DNA of 64,000 bases from Phellopilus nigrolimitatus (Eukaryota; Basidiomycota; Agaricomycetes; Hymenochaetales; Hymenochaetaceae): the NCBI GenBank assembly GCA_021029095.1, contig JAJOHG010000015.1:1-64000 (forward strand). Direction: 5' to 3'. Position numbers and translations under genes: made by a program. Shown here in pieces: positions 23,346 to 34,148 of the stretch (position 1 is its first letter; each line of letters starts with the position of its first letter). The notes beneath the pieces were generated by a model. It searched no databases, had not been told where the DNA came from, and worked only from the letters and a program-made list of their open reading frames with translations.

Positions 23346-25924
23346 ATGCACTTCGACCACTTCTACGCCGAGCAGCAGCAGCAGCAGCGCGCCCCCCACC
23401 CCAGCAGCATCTACCAGCACCAGCACCAGCACCCGCACCCGCACCCGCACTCGCCCGCCGACAGCGCCCGCTCTCCATCGGACGCCATCGCGCACGCCCC
23501 CAGCCCCGCAGGCGCCTGGTCCTTCCCGCTGCCGCCGCCGGACACCGCGTACGCCGCCGCCGCCTTCCACGCGCAGCCGCCGCCCAACACGCGCGCGTAC
23601 GCCCTCGCCGGCGCGCTCCAGCCCCCGCCACCGCAGCCGCAGGCGTACCCCGAGTCCGCGCAGCGCACCACCGGCCCATCCTCATCGTATTTCCCAACAC
23701 CCCCGCACGCGCACGCGCCCGGGACGCCCCCGCCCCCGCGGATGTGGCCGTACATGCAAGCGCCGCCGCCCGCGTTCCCCGATGCAGCGCCGGAGGGGCT
23801 GCCGCAGCAGCCGCAGCTGCCCGCACCGCCGATCCTGCCCGGGAGCGGGGGCGGCGCAGCGGGGCAGCAGCAGCAGCGCCCCCGGAGCGCGGCGCGCGGG
23901 CGCGTCGTCGCCGGCGCCTCGGACGGCGGCGCCTACCCCCAGATCCAGATCCAGATCTCCCGCGCCCGCGCCGGCGCTGTGGCCGCGCAGCCCCAGTCGC
24001 AGTCCTGGTTCCACGCGGCGCACGCCCAGACACAGACACAGACAGAGACGCAGACACCGAGCCAGAGCCGGGCGCAGGCGCAGGCGCCGACCGGGCTCGA
24101 GCAGGTCCAGCACGCGCATGCGGGCATGATCGGCGGGCCGTCGTCGTTCCTTCAGGCCCCGACGCCCCGCGCGCACACGCACACGCACGCGCACGCGGCG
24201 TACCCCTTCGCGTGCAGCGCCTCGCTGTCGCCCGGCGGCGGCGGCGGCGGCGGCGGCGCGGGCCCCGAGTTGGAGTGCGACGTCGAGAGCAGCGACGACT
24301 TTGACTTCGACTTCGACTACGGCGAGCACGAGCTCGAGGAGTTCGACGATTGCGCCGCGGCGGCGGCGGCGGCGGCGGCGGCGGCCGAGGACGACGATAT
24401 GCATATGCATATGCGCGCGCGCGGCGGCGCGCCGCCGCCGGCCTCGCCGACGCCCGAGCTGCAGTTCCCGCCGGGCCCCTCCGGCACGCCTGCGGACCTC
24501 GCGCGCGCGGGCGCGGGTGCGGCGGGCTTCGACTGCACGCTGTACGGTGCCGGTGCGGGCCCCGCGGGGGCGGCGGCGTGGCCCGCGGAGGGCGTGGAGG
24601 ACGGCTTCGGCGGCGGCGTCGGGGCGCCGGCCGCGAGCACGCGCGCGCCGCCCGATTTCTACGGCTCGGCGTCTGCATCGGGGAGGAAGGACAAGGGCAA
24701 GCGCGTGCAGGACGAGGGCGCGGGGCAGACGCAGACGGTGAAGGTCCTCGTCGAGTCCGCGGCGCCCGGCGAGCCGCCGAAGAAGGTCAAGATGCACCAG
24801 TGCCGCATTTGCCAGAAGCTGTTCCCCCGCCCGAGCGGCCTCGCGACGCACATGAACTCGCACTCGGGTGCCCGTCGTACGTCTCGCTCCCTCCAGTCTT
24901 TTTTTTTTTCAAATTTTATCTCCGTTTATCCGTCCACAACGCTATTTGATTCTCTTTTTTATTTTTATTTTTATTCGTTCACACCCCCTCCCCCCCCTAA
25001 AAGAAAAACCCACACTAACGAAAAAAAAATGTCAAATCGTGACGTCGCTTATTCTCCCTCCCTCCCTATTTATTATAGCGTTCAAGTGCCCCCTCGCGCT
25101 CTGCCCCAAGACCTTCGCCGTGCGCTCGAACGCGCGGCGCCACCTGCGCACGCACGGGATCAGCGTGCCCCCCGCCGCGCTCGGCAAGGGCGGCGGCGGC
25201 AGCGGGGGCGGCGCGCGCAGCGGGCAGGACGAGCCGTTCCACGTCGGCTTCGAGCCGCCCGTCGTCGTCGACGTGCACGACCCCGGCGCGCCCGCCCCCG
25301 GCGCCGCCGCGGGGGCGGGGGGCGCGGCGCCGAGGCTCCGCTGGGTCCCCCCGAGCCTCGTCGCCCGCACGAACGCCCCGCGCCTCCGCTCGCTCTCGCC
25401 CGCGTCGGACATGGCCGACCTCGACGCCGCGGACCACCACCACCACCACCAACACCACCACCACCAACACCAACACCCCGCCGCTGCCGACTTCCGCGCG
25501 GTCGACGGGCGCTCCGTGCGCCAGCGCGCTGCCGCCGCCGCTGGTGCCCCAATGGCGGCGGCGGCGGCGGCGGCGAGCCCGCAACGGCGCGCGCCGCACC
25601 TGAAGATCGCGCCGGTGCCCCTCCCGCCCGCGCCGACGGCGACGGCCTCCGCCGCGGCGGGCGACGTGCACGCGCGCTTCGACGAGCGCAACTCGTACGC
25701 GGAGGCCGGGACGGCGCCGTACCACCCCGACCAGGTGCGTCTACTTTCTTTGTGTGTTTCTCCTGAAAAAAAAAAAAAAAACAGTTGTTATTATCTTTTT
25801 CTACGTTTTTGTCTTTTTTTGGGAGGGTAAAAGTGACTGATTTCAAGTTCTGACTTTGTCGGCGACGGCGCGTTAGTGGCGGTGCCTCCCTGGCCCCGGT
25901 CTGGTCCTGGCGCTGCGGAGCTGA
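23346..25924 (+). CDS. C2H2 zinc-finger transcription factor with low-complexity flanks
   Basis: Proposed three-exon gene: 23346-24876, 25079-25734 and 25877-25924, giving about 744 residues. The splice at 24877 (GTACGT) to 25078 (ATAG) joins the two fingers with a proline linker. Finger 1 is CRICQKLFPRPSGLATHMNSH (C-x2-C-x12-H-x3-H) around residue 495, and finger 2 is C-x4-C-x12-H-x3-H with KTFAVRSNARRHLRTH. Two adjacent fingers of this wording occur in conserved mushroom regulators, so a nuclear DNA-binding role is likely; I cannot name the orthologue. About 490 residues before the fingers are low complexity: poly-Q, His-Pro, poly-G, an acidic DFDFDFDYGEHELEEFDD patch (a possible activation domain) and poly-A. 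A His-rich tract follows the fingers. The start gives MHFDHFY. The small third exon rests on GTGCGT...TTAG signals and phase only. Coding GC is extreme compared with neighbours. Confidence 0.8.
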
Positions 25925-27538
25925 TTGTTTTTTCGGCGAGGCGAGGCGAGGCTCAACCTTCGTAGGCGTTACCCCGCCCCCCGTCCCTCTGGAGTGGTAC
26001 AAGTGCAATACCTCTGGTCATTTTGGTTTTTGTTTTGAGATTTGCCTCCGTTTCTTCTTGGGTGTTGGTGTCATCATTGGTCTGTAACGTTTTCTTTTCT
26101 TTTTTGTGTGTTTGTGTGTTTGTTTTATTTTGAAATGTTGCTAAGGTTTCACGCCTGTTGTTTGTTTGTTTTACATACCATACCATTTTACACCGTTTTG
26201 GACTTTTGCTCCCTTTTTCTGTCATTCCATCGTTCCCCTCAATTTCCCCAGTGGTGCTGCTTGCTCCCCCATTTCATTTTTTTCATTTTTCATGTCATTA
26301 TTACGCATGACGACCCTCTCATGAAAAATTGCAGATACGTTTATTGGGCCCCAACCCCCCCTTTTTTCTTTCCCGATCTTCATCTACATTTCATTTCCCC
26401 AATCCCTCTTGTCTTGCCCTTTTTTTTTCACGTAAGTTGACCTTACAGCACCGCACCGCGCCCGCCCATGTTCACGCCTACCTACGCCCGTTATTATGTC
26501 GTCCCGCCCCCCCGCCCCTCTTTTTTTTCCACGCAAAATTATACGCTGTCCCACTCCCCCCACGCCTGCCTACCTACCTACTCGTCTGTATCGATAGCCT
26601 GCGCACTTGCCATACACATTGCTCTCGCGCGGAGGAAGCAGCTGCTCTGTCTCCCTGGCCTGGCCTGGCCGGCCGTCGACGTAGCCCTTTCTCCCCTCTC
26701 CCTCTCCCCAGACGTCAAGCGGTTTTGGCGGACACGTCTGTGGACGCTGGATTTTCCAGAAAACTGTTAACTTAATCGCTCCCCTCTCTCCACGCCCACG
26801 CCCCCCTTTCTGTGTTTCTGTGCTTTCTGTGCTTTCTGTGCTTTCTGTGTTGTCGTGTTGTCGTGTTTGTATTTCAATAATTAAGAAGAGAAAAAAAAAC
26901 AGTAACGCCCTCCTTCGTCTTCCGTCTTCCGTCTTCCGTCTTCTCCCTCGCAGCCTGCGAATACGCGCAGATTTGGTCTTTTGTCCCGCGGACAAGGATG
27001 TGCAAACGGACGGGTGGGCCCAATGTATCAAAACCAGACGCACGCACGCGCACGCGAAGACGCGTTGGCCCCGACGTCCTCGGAAGTGAAAAAACGCCCA
27101 GCCCAGAAGGCTGGCCGCAACAGGCGCCGGCGCGGGCAGGGGGGCGGCACGTGCCCTGGCTTCGTCTGACATGTCCGAGGGTGGCTGCGGAGGTAGGTAT
27201 CGACGCGGGGTGCCCCTGCGCGTTTTTGCCGCGCTGTTGCGCCAGTGCCGGAGATGGAGATGGAAGCCTTGGGAGAAGGGGAAAACACAAGGGCGCGCGC
27301 CGCGGTGACGTATGTATGTATATATGGAGTGGTTGTGCCTGGCAGCGACAGCCGCTGCCACCGTTCATTTTAATTTGCTCTTTTGTTGTTTTTCTTCTTT
27401 TGGGGGGACGGGTCGCCAGGAGACCGCGGACATGCCATTGCCAGCGCGCTGTCTCGTGCGCGCGTGCGTGCCCGCGAAGTCGAAGGCGGGGCGAATGCGT
27501 CTGCTGTGGCGCCGCTTCGGGAAATCAGCCACGGGGAT
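25925..27538. other. Intergenic/3' UTR stretch between C2H2 gene and PIG-P gene
   Basis: T-rich, pyrimidine-rich DNA (25925-26560) follows the C2H2 stop and is likely its 3' UTR. No gene is recognised. Simple repeats occur near 26.8 and 26.9 kb. Confidence 0.5.
26806..26860. repeat. (CTTTCTGTG)n tandem repeat
   Basis: Five to six near-perfect copies of the 9-mer CTTTCTGTG, followed by TGTTGTCG repeats. A second tract of CGTCTTC units lies at about 26916-26945. Confidence 0.8.
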
Positions 27539-28297
27539 CTACGCGGCGGCGGGGTCGGGGTCTGCGCCCCGCGAGCGCGGCACGCGGCGGTCGTAGAGCA
27601 CGCGGTTCACGAGGCCGATCGGGACGTCGTACATGGCCGGGAGCGCGTCCGGGGACGCTGCGGCGAGGAAGGGGCTGGGCCCCGCGGCGGGCCCCGGGAT
27701 GTGCGCGTGGGTGTCTGGTGGCGCGCGAAGGCGCAGGGGAAGGGGGAAGGCGAAGGGGTGGGGCGTGTCAGCGTGCGCTGGCAGAGCGGGGGACGCGGCG
27801 AGAAACAGGGCAGAAATGGAACGGGGGCGAAGAAGGGGGGGACGCAAACGAACGGGGCGCACCGATGATCGTGCACAGCGCGCTGAGCGCGGGCGTGCGG
27901 TACAGCGCGAGGGCCCAGTACGCGAAATAGGTGAGAAGGACGAGCATGACCGAGTACGCCGGGAGGAGGAGGGCCCACTCGCTGCCCGGCCACGCCACGC
28001 GATGCAATGGAAGAAAGCGCGCGTGAACAGGGACTCGGGACTCGGGCGGGAGATGAACGCCAGGTGGCTTGCTCACCGGCTCGGATACCACGCGATGCCC
28101 AGCCCGCGCAGCCAGTCGTCGGGGAGGAGGGCCCAGAGCACGTAGAGCACGAATAGAGCGTAGGTGGAGGTCCAGGCCACGAAGCCGTAGAATTCCGGCG
28201 CCCGGCTCTTGCGCTGCGCGGGGTCTGGGGGGTACGGCGCGAGAGGAGAACGGGGCGACGTCGGCTCGTCCGCGTTTTCCGCCTGTTGGCGGGACAT
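27539..28297 (-). CDS. GPI19: GPI-GlcNAc transferase subunit P (PIG-P/Gpi19)
   Basis: Three exons on the minus strand: 28077-28297, 27863-27981 and 27539-27714, giving 171 residues with consistent splice phases (GTGAGC, GTGCGC donors; CAG acceptors). The protein has a short hydrophilic N-terminus, then the PIG-P domain: YGFVAWTSTYALFVLYVLWA (first membrane helix), a LPDDWLRGLGIAWYP loop, and LLLPAYSVMLVLLTYFAYWA (second helix) followed by YRTPALSALCTI. The C-terminal block with PALYD-like AMYDVPIGLVNRVLY is typical of fungal members. Subunit P belongs to the ER complex that makes GlcNAc-phosphatidylinositol, the first step of GPI anchor synthesis. The start at 28297 is the first methionine before the conserved domain. 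It is divergent from PRI1, 412 bp away. Confidence 0.9.
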
Positions 28298-28709
28298 TTG
28301 GTTTGGCGAGATTTGATTTTAATTTGTTGGAGTCTTCGTGTCCCTTTGCCTGTCGGACGTCTGGGTCACGGTAGAAGCTGCTACGTAGAGTCTAAAGGAC
28401 GAGAGAGTATTTTAGTAAACTCTGGCTTTCGAAAGTGGATTGATTTTCTCAGATAAAGACAGATGGCAAAAGAGCTATTCTTACATGCAAACACGTCCAA
28501 TTCGGACTTGTCGTTGACTTGTCGTTGTTCTGTAACAACTCACTCGAGTCGGCGGTACATGTGAGAAAGCCAAATCACAAATGTAACGCGTACTGTGACC
28601 TGTCTGTGTTACTTACGCGTTTTTTTCCCACCGCGACGCGTCCGCTGTTGCCGCGTGCGTAGCGTCTGTCCTTCCTGTCCTCTCCAATTTGCAAGTTCTC
28701 CAGAGCAAA
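28298..28709. promoter_or_regulatory. Shared divergent promoter region, PIG-P / PRI1
   Basis: 412 bp separate the two start codons, which point away from each other, so both promoters must lie here or overlap. A TTCGGACTTGTCG-type motif and two GTCGTTG copies occur near 28500-28530. ACGCGT, the MluI cell-cycle box of yeast replication genes, occurs close to PRI1 (about 28615), but its use here is not shown. Confidence 0.5.
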
Positions 28710-30308
28710 ATGTCCATGCAAGTCGAAGACGATGCCTCTTCTCCAGAAGTCATGATGGCCTTCTACAGACGCCTTTACCCGTTTAAGTCTGTCTTCAACT
28801 GGCTCAACCACCAGCACGCGCCGACGCGCCTCTTCACCCACCGCGAGTTCGCATTCACACTTCAGGGAGACGTCTACATCCGATACAACTCCTTCGCGAA
28901 CGCGGAGGAGCTCAAGCGGCAAGTTGTTAGATTGAACCCTAGTCGGTTCGAGATCGGTGCTATCTACAATGCAAGGGTGCGTGCTCCTTGCTCTGATGGT
29001 GGCTCTCGCGGTCCTCATACCTCCTCGTTAGCCACGGGACAAGAAGACGCTCAGACCAGGCGCGCTCCAGCCCCTGCTGCGCGAGCTGGTCTTCGATATC
29101 GACATGACGGACTACGACGAGATCCGGACGTGTTGTTCGGGGAAGGGCATCTGCCGGCGCTGCTGGGGCTTCATCGGCGTCGCGGTGAAGATTCTCGACA
29201 ACACGCTGCGAGAGCAGTTCGGGTTTGAGCACCTTCTCTGGGTCTACTCCGGCCGCCGCGGAATACATTGCTGGGTCTCGGATCTTGAGGCCATGCAGTT
29301 GACGGACGAGCAGAGGAAGGCAATCATGGGCTGGATCGAGGTCATCAAGGGGGGCCAGGACATGGCAAAGAAGGTCAACGTCAGGATGCATAACCGCGCC
29401 TTGCACCCCTCCTTGCAGTAAGTCTCAGCCAGAGCGCTCGCGCATACACAGGCTCAGAGTTATTTTCTTTTCAGGTCGGCTGTACTGATCGCTAGAAACG
29501 AATTCCCACACCTCATCCTCGAGGACCAGGACTGCTTCGCAAGCGCCGAACAGGCGGATGTGCTTCTCGAGCTTCTAAGCGACAAGGCCGTCTCCGCAAG
29601 TCTGCGCAAGAGATGGGCCAATGCGCCACGAAATTCTGAAGATAAATGGGCTGATGTTAAGCGCGAACTAGCCCAAAAAACCAAAGACAGCCCAGAAGAA
29701 TTAGAAAAAAGCGTAAAAACGTTCTTCCCTTCATTTGATATATAGCTGAAGTGCCAACCCCCCGCTTTACAGCCTTTGTACCGCGCGATCGAAGACATCG
29801 TGCTCCAATACACATATCCGCGAATTGATTCGGAAGTCACGAAGCACCGAAATCACTTGCTCAAGGCACCATTTTGCATCCATCCTGCCACCGGGCGCGT
29901 CTGTGTTCCCGTGGACCCAGCACGGGCTGACGAGTTTAACCCAGAGAAGGTGCCCACTGTCGGGCAGCTGCTGCGTGAGCTGGACGAGCTCAGTTCCAAC
30001 GCCATGCCGGGCGTGGAATCAGAGACACCCGGGGACGGCGGGCCACGCCATTCTGGTATGAAACATCTCCGTCAAAATACGCTTTAGAGTACAGACTAGT
30101 TAACCATCGCTTCGCCCGGCAACATAGACTGGGAGCGAACGTCCTTGAAACCCTATGTCGAGATGCTAGACATGCATGTCCGAGGCGTGATGGAGGAAGT
30201 AAGGCGGCGCAAGCGGGAACAAGGTATGCCCTATAGTCATCCGCGAAATGCTTTCGGCCGTTCATCGAGGCCTCTTCACTTCCAGGAGATGTCTCACACG
30301 ACTTCTAA
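28710..30308 (+). CDS. PRI1: DNA primase small catalytic subunit
   Basis: Six exons (28710-28976, 29032-29417, 29475-29712, 29773-30055, 30128-30223, 30286-30308) give 430 residues, close to the roughly 400-420 of other eukaryotic small primase subunits. The subunit makes the RNA primers extended by DNA polymerase alpha in the nucleus. Visible signatures: RLYPF near the N-terminus, the catalytic acidic motif VFDIDMTDYDEIR, the zinc-binding CCSGKGICRRCW, the nucleotide-binding SGRRGIHCWVSD, and late conserved DIVLQYTYPRID with a KHRNHLLKAPFCIHP block. The start was taken at 28710 (CAAAATGTCC context). An in-frame ATG seven codons upstream is less likely. The last exon is only 23 nt, with phase and a GTATGC/CAG pair in agreement. 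Confidence 0.95.
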
Positions 30309-31604
30309 CGGACCATGACAAATGCCTTGTACTCGTATTTACTTTTTTTTTTTTTTTTTGTATCCTGTTGTAATTCTACTCGCTTACCGTTTACCGTTGT
30401 CTTTATCTTCGAAACCCCGACAACGCCGTGGAGTATACTATCTTCTCCAGCAAACAAGCAAAGGCTATTTTTGCTTCGGAACTCAAAGCGTGAACACAAC
30501 AAGCTCTGGAGAAGGCATCAATGATGCATCTTCTATGTTCAACCAGTCACTATTATCGAACCTCTCTTGCCCGCTCGTGCAGCTGCTACTGGCGATCTCC
30601 TTAAGGAAGCCCACTGATACTTCTGAGGCACCGAATTACTTTTGTGCGCTTCGACCTTCGTGCTTCGTCGATTCTTGATACAGACTTCACCATGCCCCTG
30701 GCTACCAGATTCTAGCGCGACGAACGCTGCAATCCCAGACCACTCATTGGCAGCGGCTGGCCGCAGCAGGCAACGTTTCTCTATCGGCTATTCACTACCT
30801 CCGCGTCAAATGAGACTCCTTTCGAGACAGTCTCCACTGTACACCACGACCCTAGCTCCGGATGATGACAGACATGCTGGCAGACAAACCTTGGAAGACT
30901 TCTGCAGTATAGTTGACCATGCGTGCGCATCGACCGGCCGCTTGTTAATCAATTGGAGTGGTGAACTGAGATTGCTGTATTGTAAGCTCATGCACCTCGG
31001 ATCTCAAGAATGGCGAAAGGGCCACGTTCGACTTCTTCCTCAGCGCCTGTCTTCGTCAGATCTGATACCAGCGTTGCAGGGATCATATCAGGGATATATG
31101 AACCTGCGGAAATGAAGTATCGAAGAAGAGATCTTGAAAATATAGGATGGCTTTTGGGTTTTTTCTCGGCGAAGTTCAGGCCTGTGGTTCCGGAAGTGAT
31201 TACCAAACTCGAAGGTTTGATACGACTGCGACTGCGTCATAGAGTTTTTTGTAGTTTGTAAGCTTGACCGAACGTCCTAAGATATCCTCAAGAAAGACTC
31301 AACCATTTCTCGACATGACAGTTCGATAGCACATTGTGGATCGCCTGCAGTGCTTATGATGGCTAGTCTAGATTGCAAAAGGTAATATAATGAGGCGACG
31401 ATCACGCCGCTGATCATGCCGAGCCACCGTCGCTGGAAATGAAAATTTGCGTTTGGACTTGCCGAGATCACTCAATGCTCTTGCCATCACATCCACGCCA
31501 TTTATAGCTTCCGGTCAAGCTTCAAACTCTCCGCTAAGCTCTAAAAGTGAACTCCCTCAAAAAGCTTCAAAGCCATCGATATCGCCAGAAACAGGTCTTA
31601 TGCC
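30309..31604. other. Intergenic stretch without recognised gene
   Basis: A 15-nt poly-T run lies near 30343-30358, at the likely 3' end of PRI1 transcripts. A 157-codon plus frame (30642-31115) and shorter ones show no family signature or plausible splicing. The last 200 bp would hold the promoter of the cyclo-ligase gene. Confidence 0.5.
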
Positions 31605-32587
31605 ATGACGTCTGCTAATCTGATCTTGAATGCGAAAAAGGCACTCAGGCAGACAGTATCAGCCACGCTTCGAGTGCTGCCGGACTCTGAGGTGCAGCAC
31701 CAATGTATTCGAACTTTCTAAAGGGGCTTGGCTCAGTCAGCGCTGACGAATGCGTCTACTTATTTATCGCGAATTCGCTAGCCGAATTGATCCTCAAGCA
31801 TGTCTTCGCATTGCCGATCTTCCAGCGGAGCAAGACCGTCAGCTGCTATCTGAGCATGAAAGGAGAGGTAGATACAAGTGAGATCGCGCGTGAGATCTTG
31901 CGGAAGGGTGAGTCGTAATGTCAGTAATTTATATCCGATGAAACTCATATAATAGAAGGGAAGTCACTTTACGTGCCGAAAATCGCAAGCCGAAAAGACA
32001 GAAGGATGGACCTGCTCCGAGTGTATGATTTCGGTGACCTTGACAGCCTACCGAGCGGCACTTGGGGTATAAAAGAGCCCGATCCTGAGTATGATGGACG
32101 AAGAAGATCCAGCAGTGCGTTTACTGAATCCGCATCGATTTCATGACCATGTGCTTACACCTTGAATACAGTTTTTGATGATGACGCAGAACCTCTTGAT
32201 TTAATTCTTGTGCCAGGTAAGGAAATTGTTCATTATGGAGTGTTTAATAGCCTACAACCATCCTCAAATGAAAAGGGGTTGCCTTTGACACATCCCTGTC
32301 GCGTCTCGGGCATGGAAAGGGATATTATGACTTCTTCATCAACACTTATAGCAAGAAGAAAGCGCAAGAAAATTCTCCCTGCCCACAATTACGTGCGTCG
32401 TATTACTGAGGTATCGACCTCCGATCTAACGTTCATATATGAAATAGTTGCTCTTTCTCTCCGTCAACAAATGTTACCACTAGGGCAGATACCTATGGCC
32501 GAGCACGATCGTCCTATGGACGCTATAGTCACGTCTGATGGCGTAGTTACAGGGAAGACCGAAAGTCCAGTCGCAAAGCTTCTTTAA
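31605..32587 (+). CDS. FAU1: 5-formyltetrahydrofolate cyclo-ligase
   Basis: Six exons (31605-31704, 31782-31907, 31956-32114, 32172-32216, 32276-32392, 32448-32587) join in phase to 228 residues. The enzyme uses ATP to convert 5-formyl-THF to 5,10-methenyl-THF, returning the storage folate to the active one-carbon pool. Recognisable parts: N-terminal NAKKALRQTVSATLRVLP, then QRSKTVSCYLSMKGEVDT, SLYVPKIASRKDRRMDLLRV, SLPSGTWGIKEP, LDLILVPGVAFD and the diagnostic SRLGHGKGYYD with following FI. The C-terminus has VDEHD-like IPMAEHDRPMDAIVTSDGVV. No single long frame shows this; it appears only after splicing. Its last about 107 bases may overlap the last exon of the opposite-strand RAD51C-like gene. 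Confidence 0.92.
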
Positions 32588-33992
32588 AGTTGTCTCAGAA
32601 GATCCTATTCCGGATATAAGCGTTGCCTTGTGCTCATAGCTCGAGATTATGAACACGTCCGTTGATCTTAATTGTGTATTTCTATTAGATTCTAAGCGAC
32701 TCGAATGGAGGGAAATGGCACTGACTACTTCGTACGGCTCCTCAACAATGTTGGCTTTCAACTTATCTGCGGAGTGAGAAGGTGAAGCTAGAAGTCTGAT
32801 CACTCTTCTCGCATTGAACGTTTCGTATCGTTAGTATCTGTCGACAGTGAGAAAAAATGTTAACAAACCCCGTGTTAGGCGAGTTGAGGATGAACATTAA
32901 GCGGTATGTTCTACTTGCTGGCAGATATGCATCTCCTTAAAGAAACACAACTATAAGTCAATATTATGCAGTAGAGAAGAAAAGTGGGGAGGGAAGACGC
33001 ACCGAGTTGAGGCACCATGACCGCCTTCTTCGCTGTGTCAAAATTCGCAGGCGAGCCCTCCGCGCTGAGCATCTTCGTGGCAAGCTGCGATGTCACTAAT
33101 ACGTTTAAGTGTCTCGAGGCACAGACTTTCGCAAGCATCGTCTTTATCTGGTCTAGGAGCGATCCCTTGGATACATTGGAAAGAGGCGTCGTGTTGAAGA
33201 GGAAGGAAAGGGTGTTCAGTACAAGAAGGGAGATCTACTCCGATAATTTAAGTATTAATATATAAAACTCTAGAGCGCACTTACCTTGGGATGTTTCTCG
33301 AGAAACGCAGGTAGACCGTACATTAGAGCCATAAGCTCCGGTAATGAATGACACTTGAGGTAGTGAACAAAATCGAGGGAGCCAGGGATATCTGTTGGTC
33401 GCATGTAAGAGCTTGCAGCATAGAGTTCCGCGAGATTCACCTCTGAGTTCATGTTTTAATGTAGACGGGAGCGTCATGTTTTGCGTGTCTTGATATATTT
33501 TGAAGGCTCCACCAGACTATAGATTGACATTACAGGCTCACCTACAAATAGGACTTCTCCTTCATTCTTTACAACACTTCTAACTAGCTCTAGGACCATT
33601 CGCTCTTTCGGACTACCAGGGGACCCGCTCAGCTCAAGCACACACCCTCTCTTCAGCCCACCATCACCTAGGAGATTGTCCACAGGCTTGCATATGGGAA
33701 ACGACGAGCGAGTCGCGCGCAGTAGTGAAGCAGCCGGTTGTGTTACAGACGGTGCAGTGCTTGTCGCAGCATTAAGTATGTCCTCGCATATAAAAGCCGG
33801 AATGTTCAGTTCTGCACTATGATGCTATGAGATCCTAGTATTCTTCCTTTCCGGAGAGGTCCAATGCTTGCCTTCAGATAATTGGTTTGCTGAAAGGTTT
33901 CCCAGGTCATCAACAGAACTAAATCCTGCGCGTTTTAGAGCAGAAAGACTTGAAGGAGGAATTGCGAGGGCTGCAAGAGACCTGGTGAACAT
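32480..33992 (-). CDS. RAD51C-like recombination protein with altered Walker motifs
   Basis: Seven exons on the minus strand (33872-33992, 33542-33811, 33441-33488, 33285-33391, 33003-33234, 32869-32935, 32480-32804) give 389 residues. The N-terminus has a helix-hairpin region (PPSSLSALKRAGFSSVDDLG) and KPVDNLLGDGGLKRGCVLEL, the usual entry to a RecA core. The P-loop reads GSPGSPKE instead of GxxxxGKT/S, and the Walker B strand reads ISLLVLNTLSF with Asn where Asp is normal. DTQNMTLPSTL, HLNVLVTSQLATK and a PASRTYRLM segment agree with RAD51 paralogues, closest in wording to RAD51C. Such proteins act in homologous recombination in the nucleus. The first intron uses a GC donor (GCAAGC). A start 8 codons further up (34016) is possible. 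The final exon after about 32640 is uncertain because it overlaps the cyclo-ligase 3' end. Confidence 0.78.
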
Positions 33993-34148
33993 GTTGATCG
34001 TGAACAGGTGAGGCACTGAGATCTCGGCGCGTCAGTGTATTACTCAGACGCGTAAACTCCGCTCCGGGTTGAGCCGGTAAATGCCGAAGGTACTGGCACG
34101 ACACCTGGAGGTGCTCTACTCATCTTTGTATACACCCGTATTTGCAAA
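33993..34148. promoter_or_regulatory. Short divergent promoter, RAD51C-like / FMT1
   Basis: Only 156 bp separate the two start codons, which diverge, so the core promoters must share DNA. No TATA box is seen. If the upstream start of the RAD51C-like gene were used, the gap would be 132 bp. Confidence 0.5.

Noticed and set aside
23209..25766. Several 300-850 codon frames on both strands over the C2H2 gene
   Set aside because: Only one spliced frame contains the two zinc fingers. The others are shadows allowed by extreme GC content. The 848-codon frame reads through the intron at 24877-25078 into nonsense.
30642..31115. 157-codon plus frame downstream of PRI1
   Set aside because: No domain, poor start context and no match to neighbours; probably chance.
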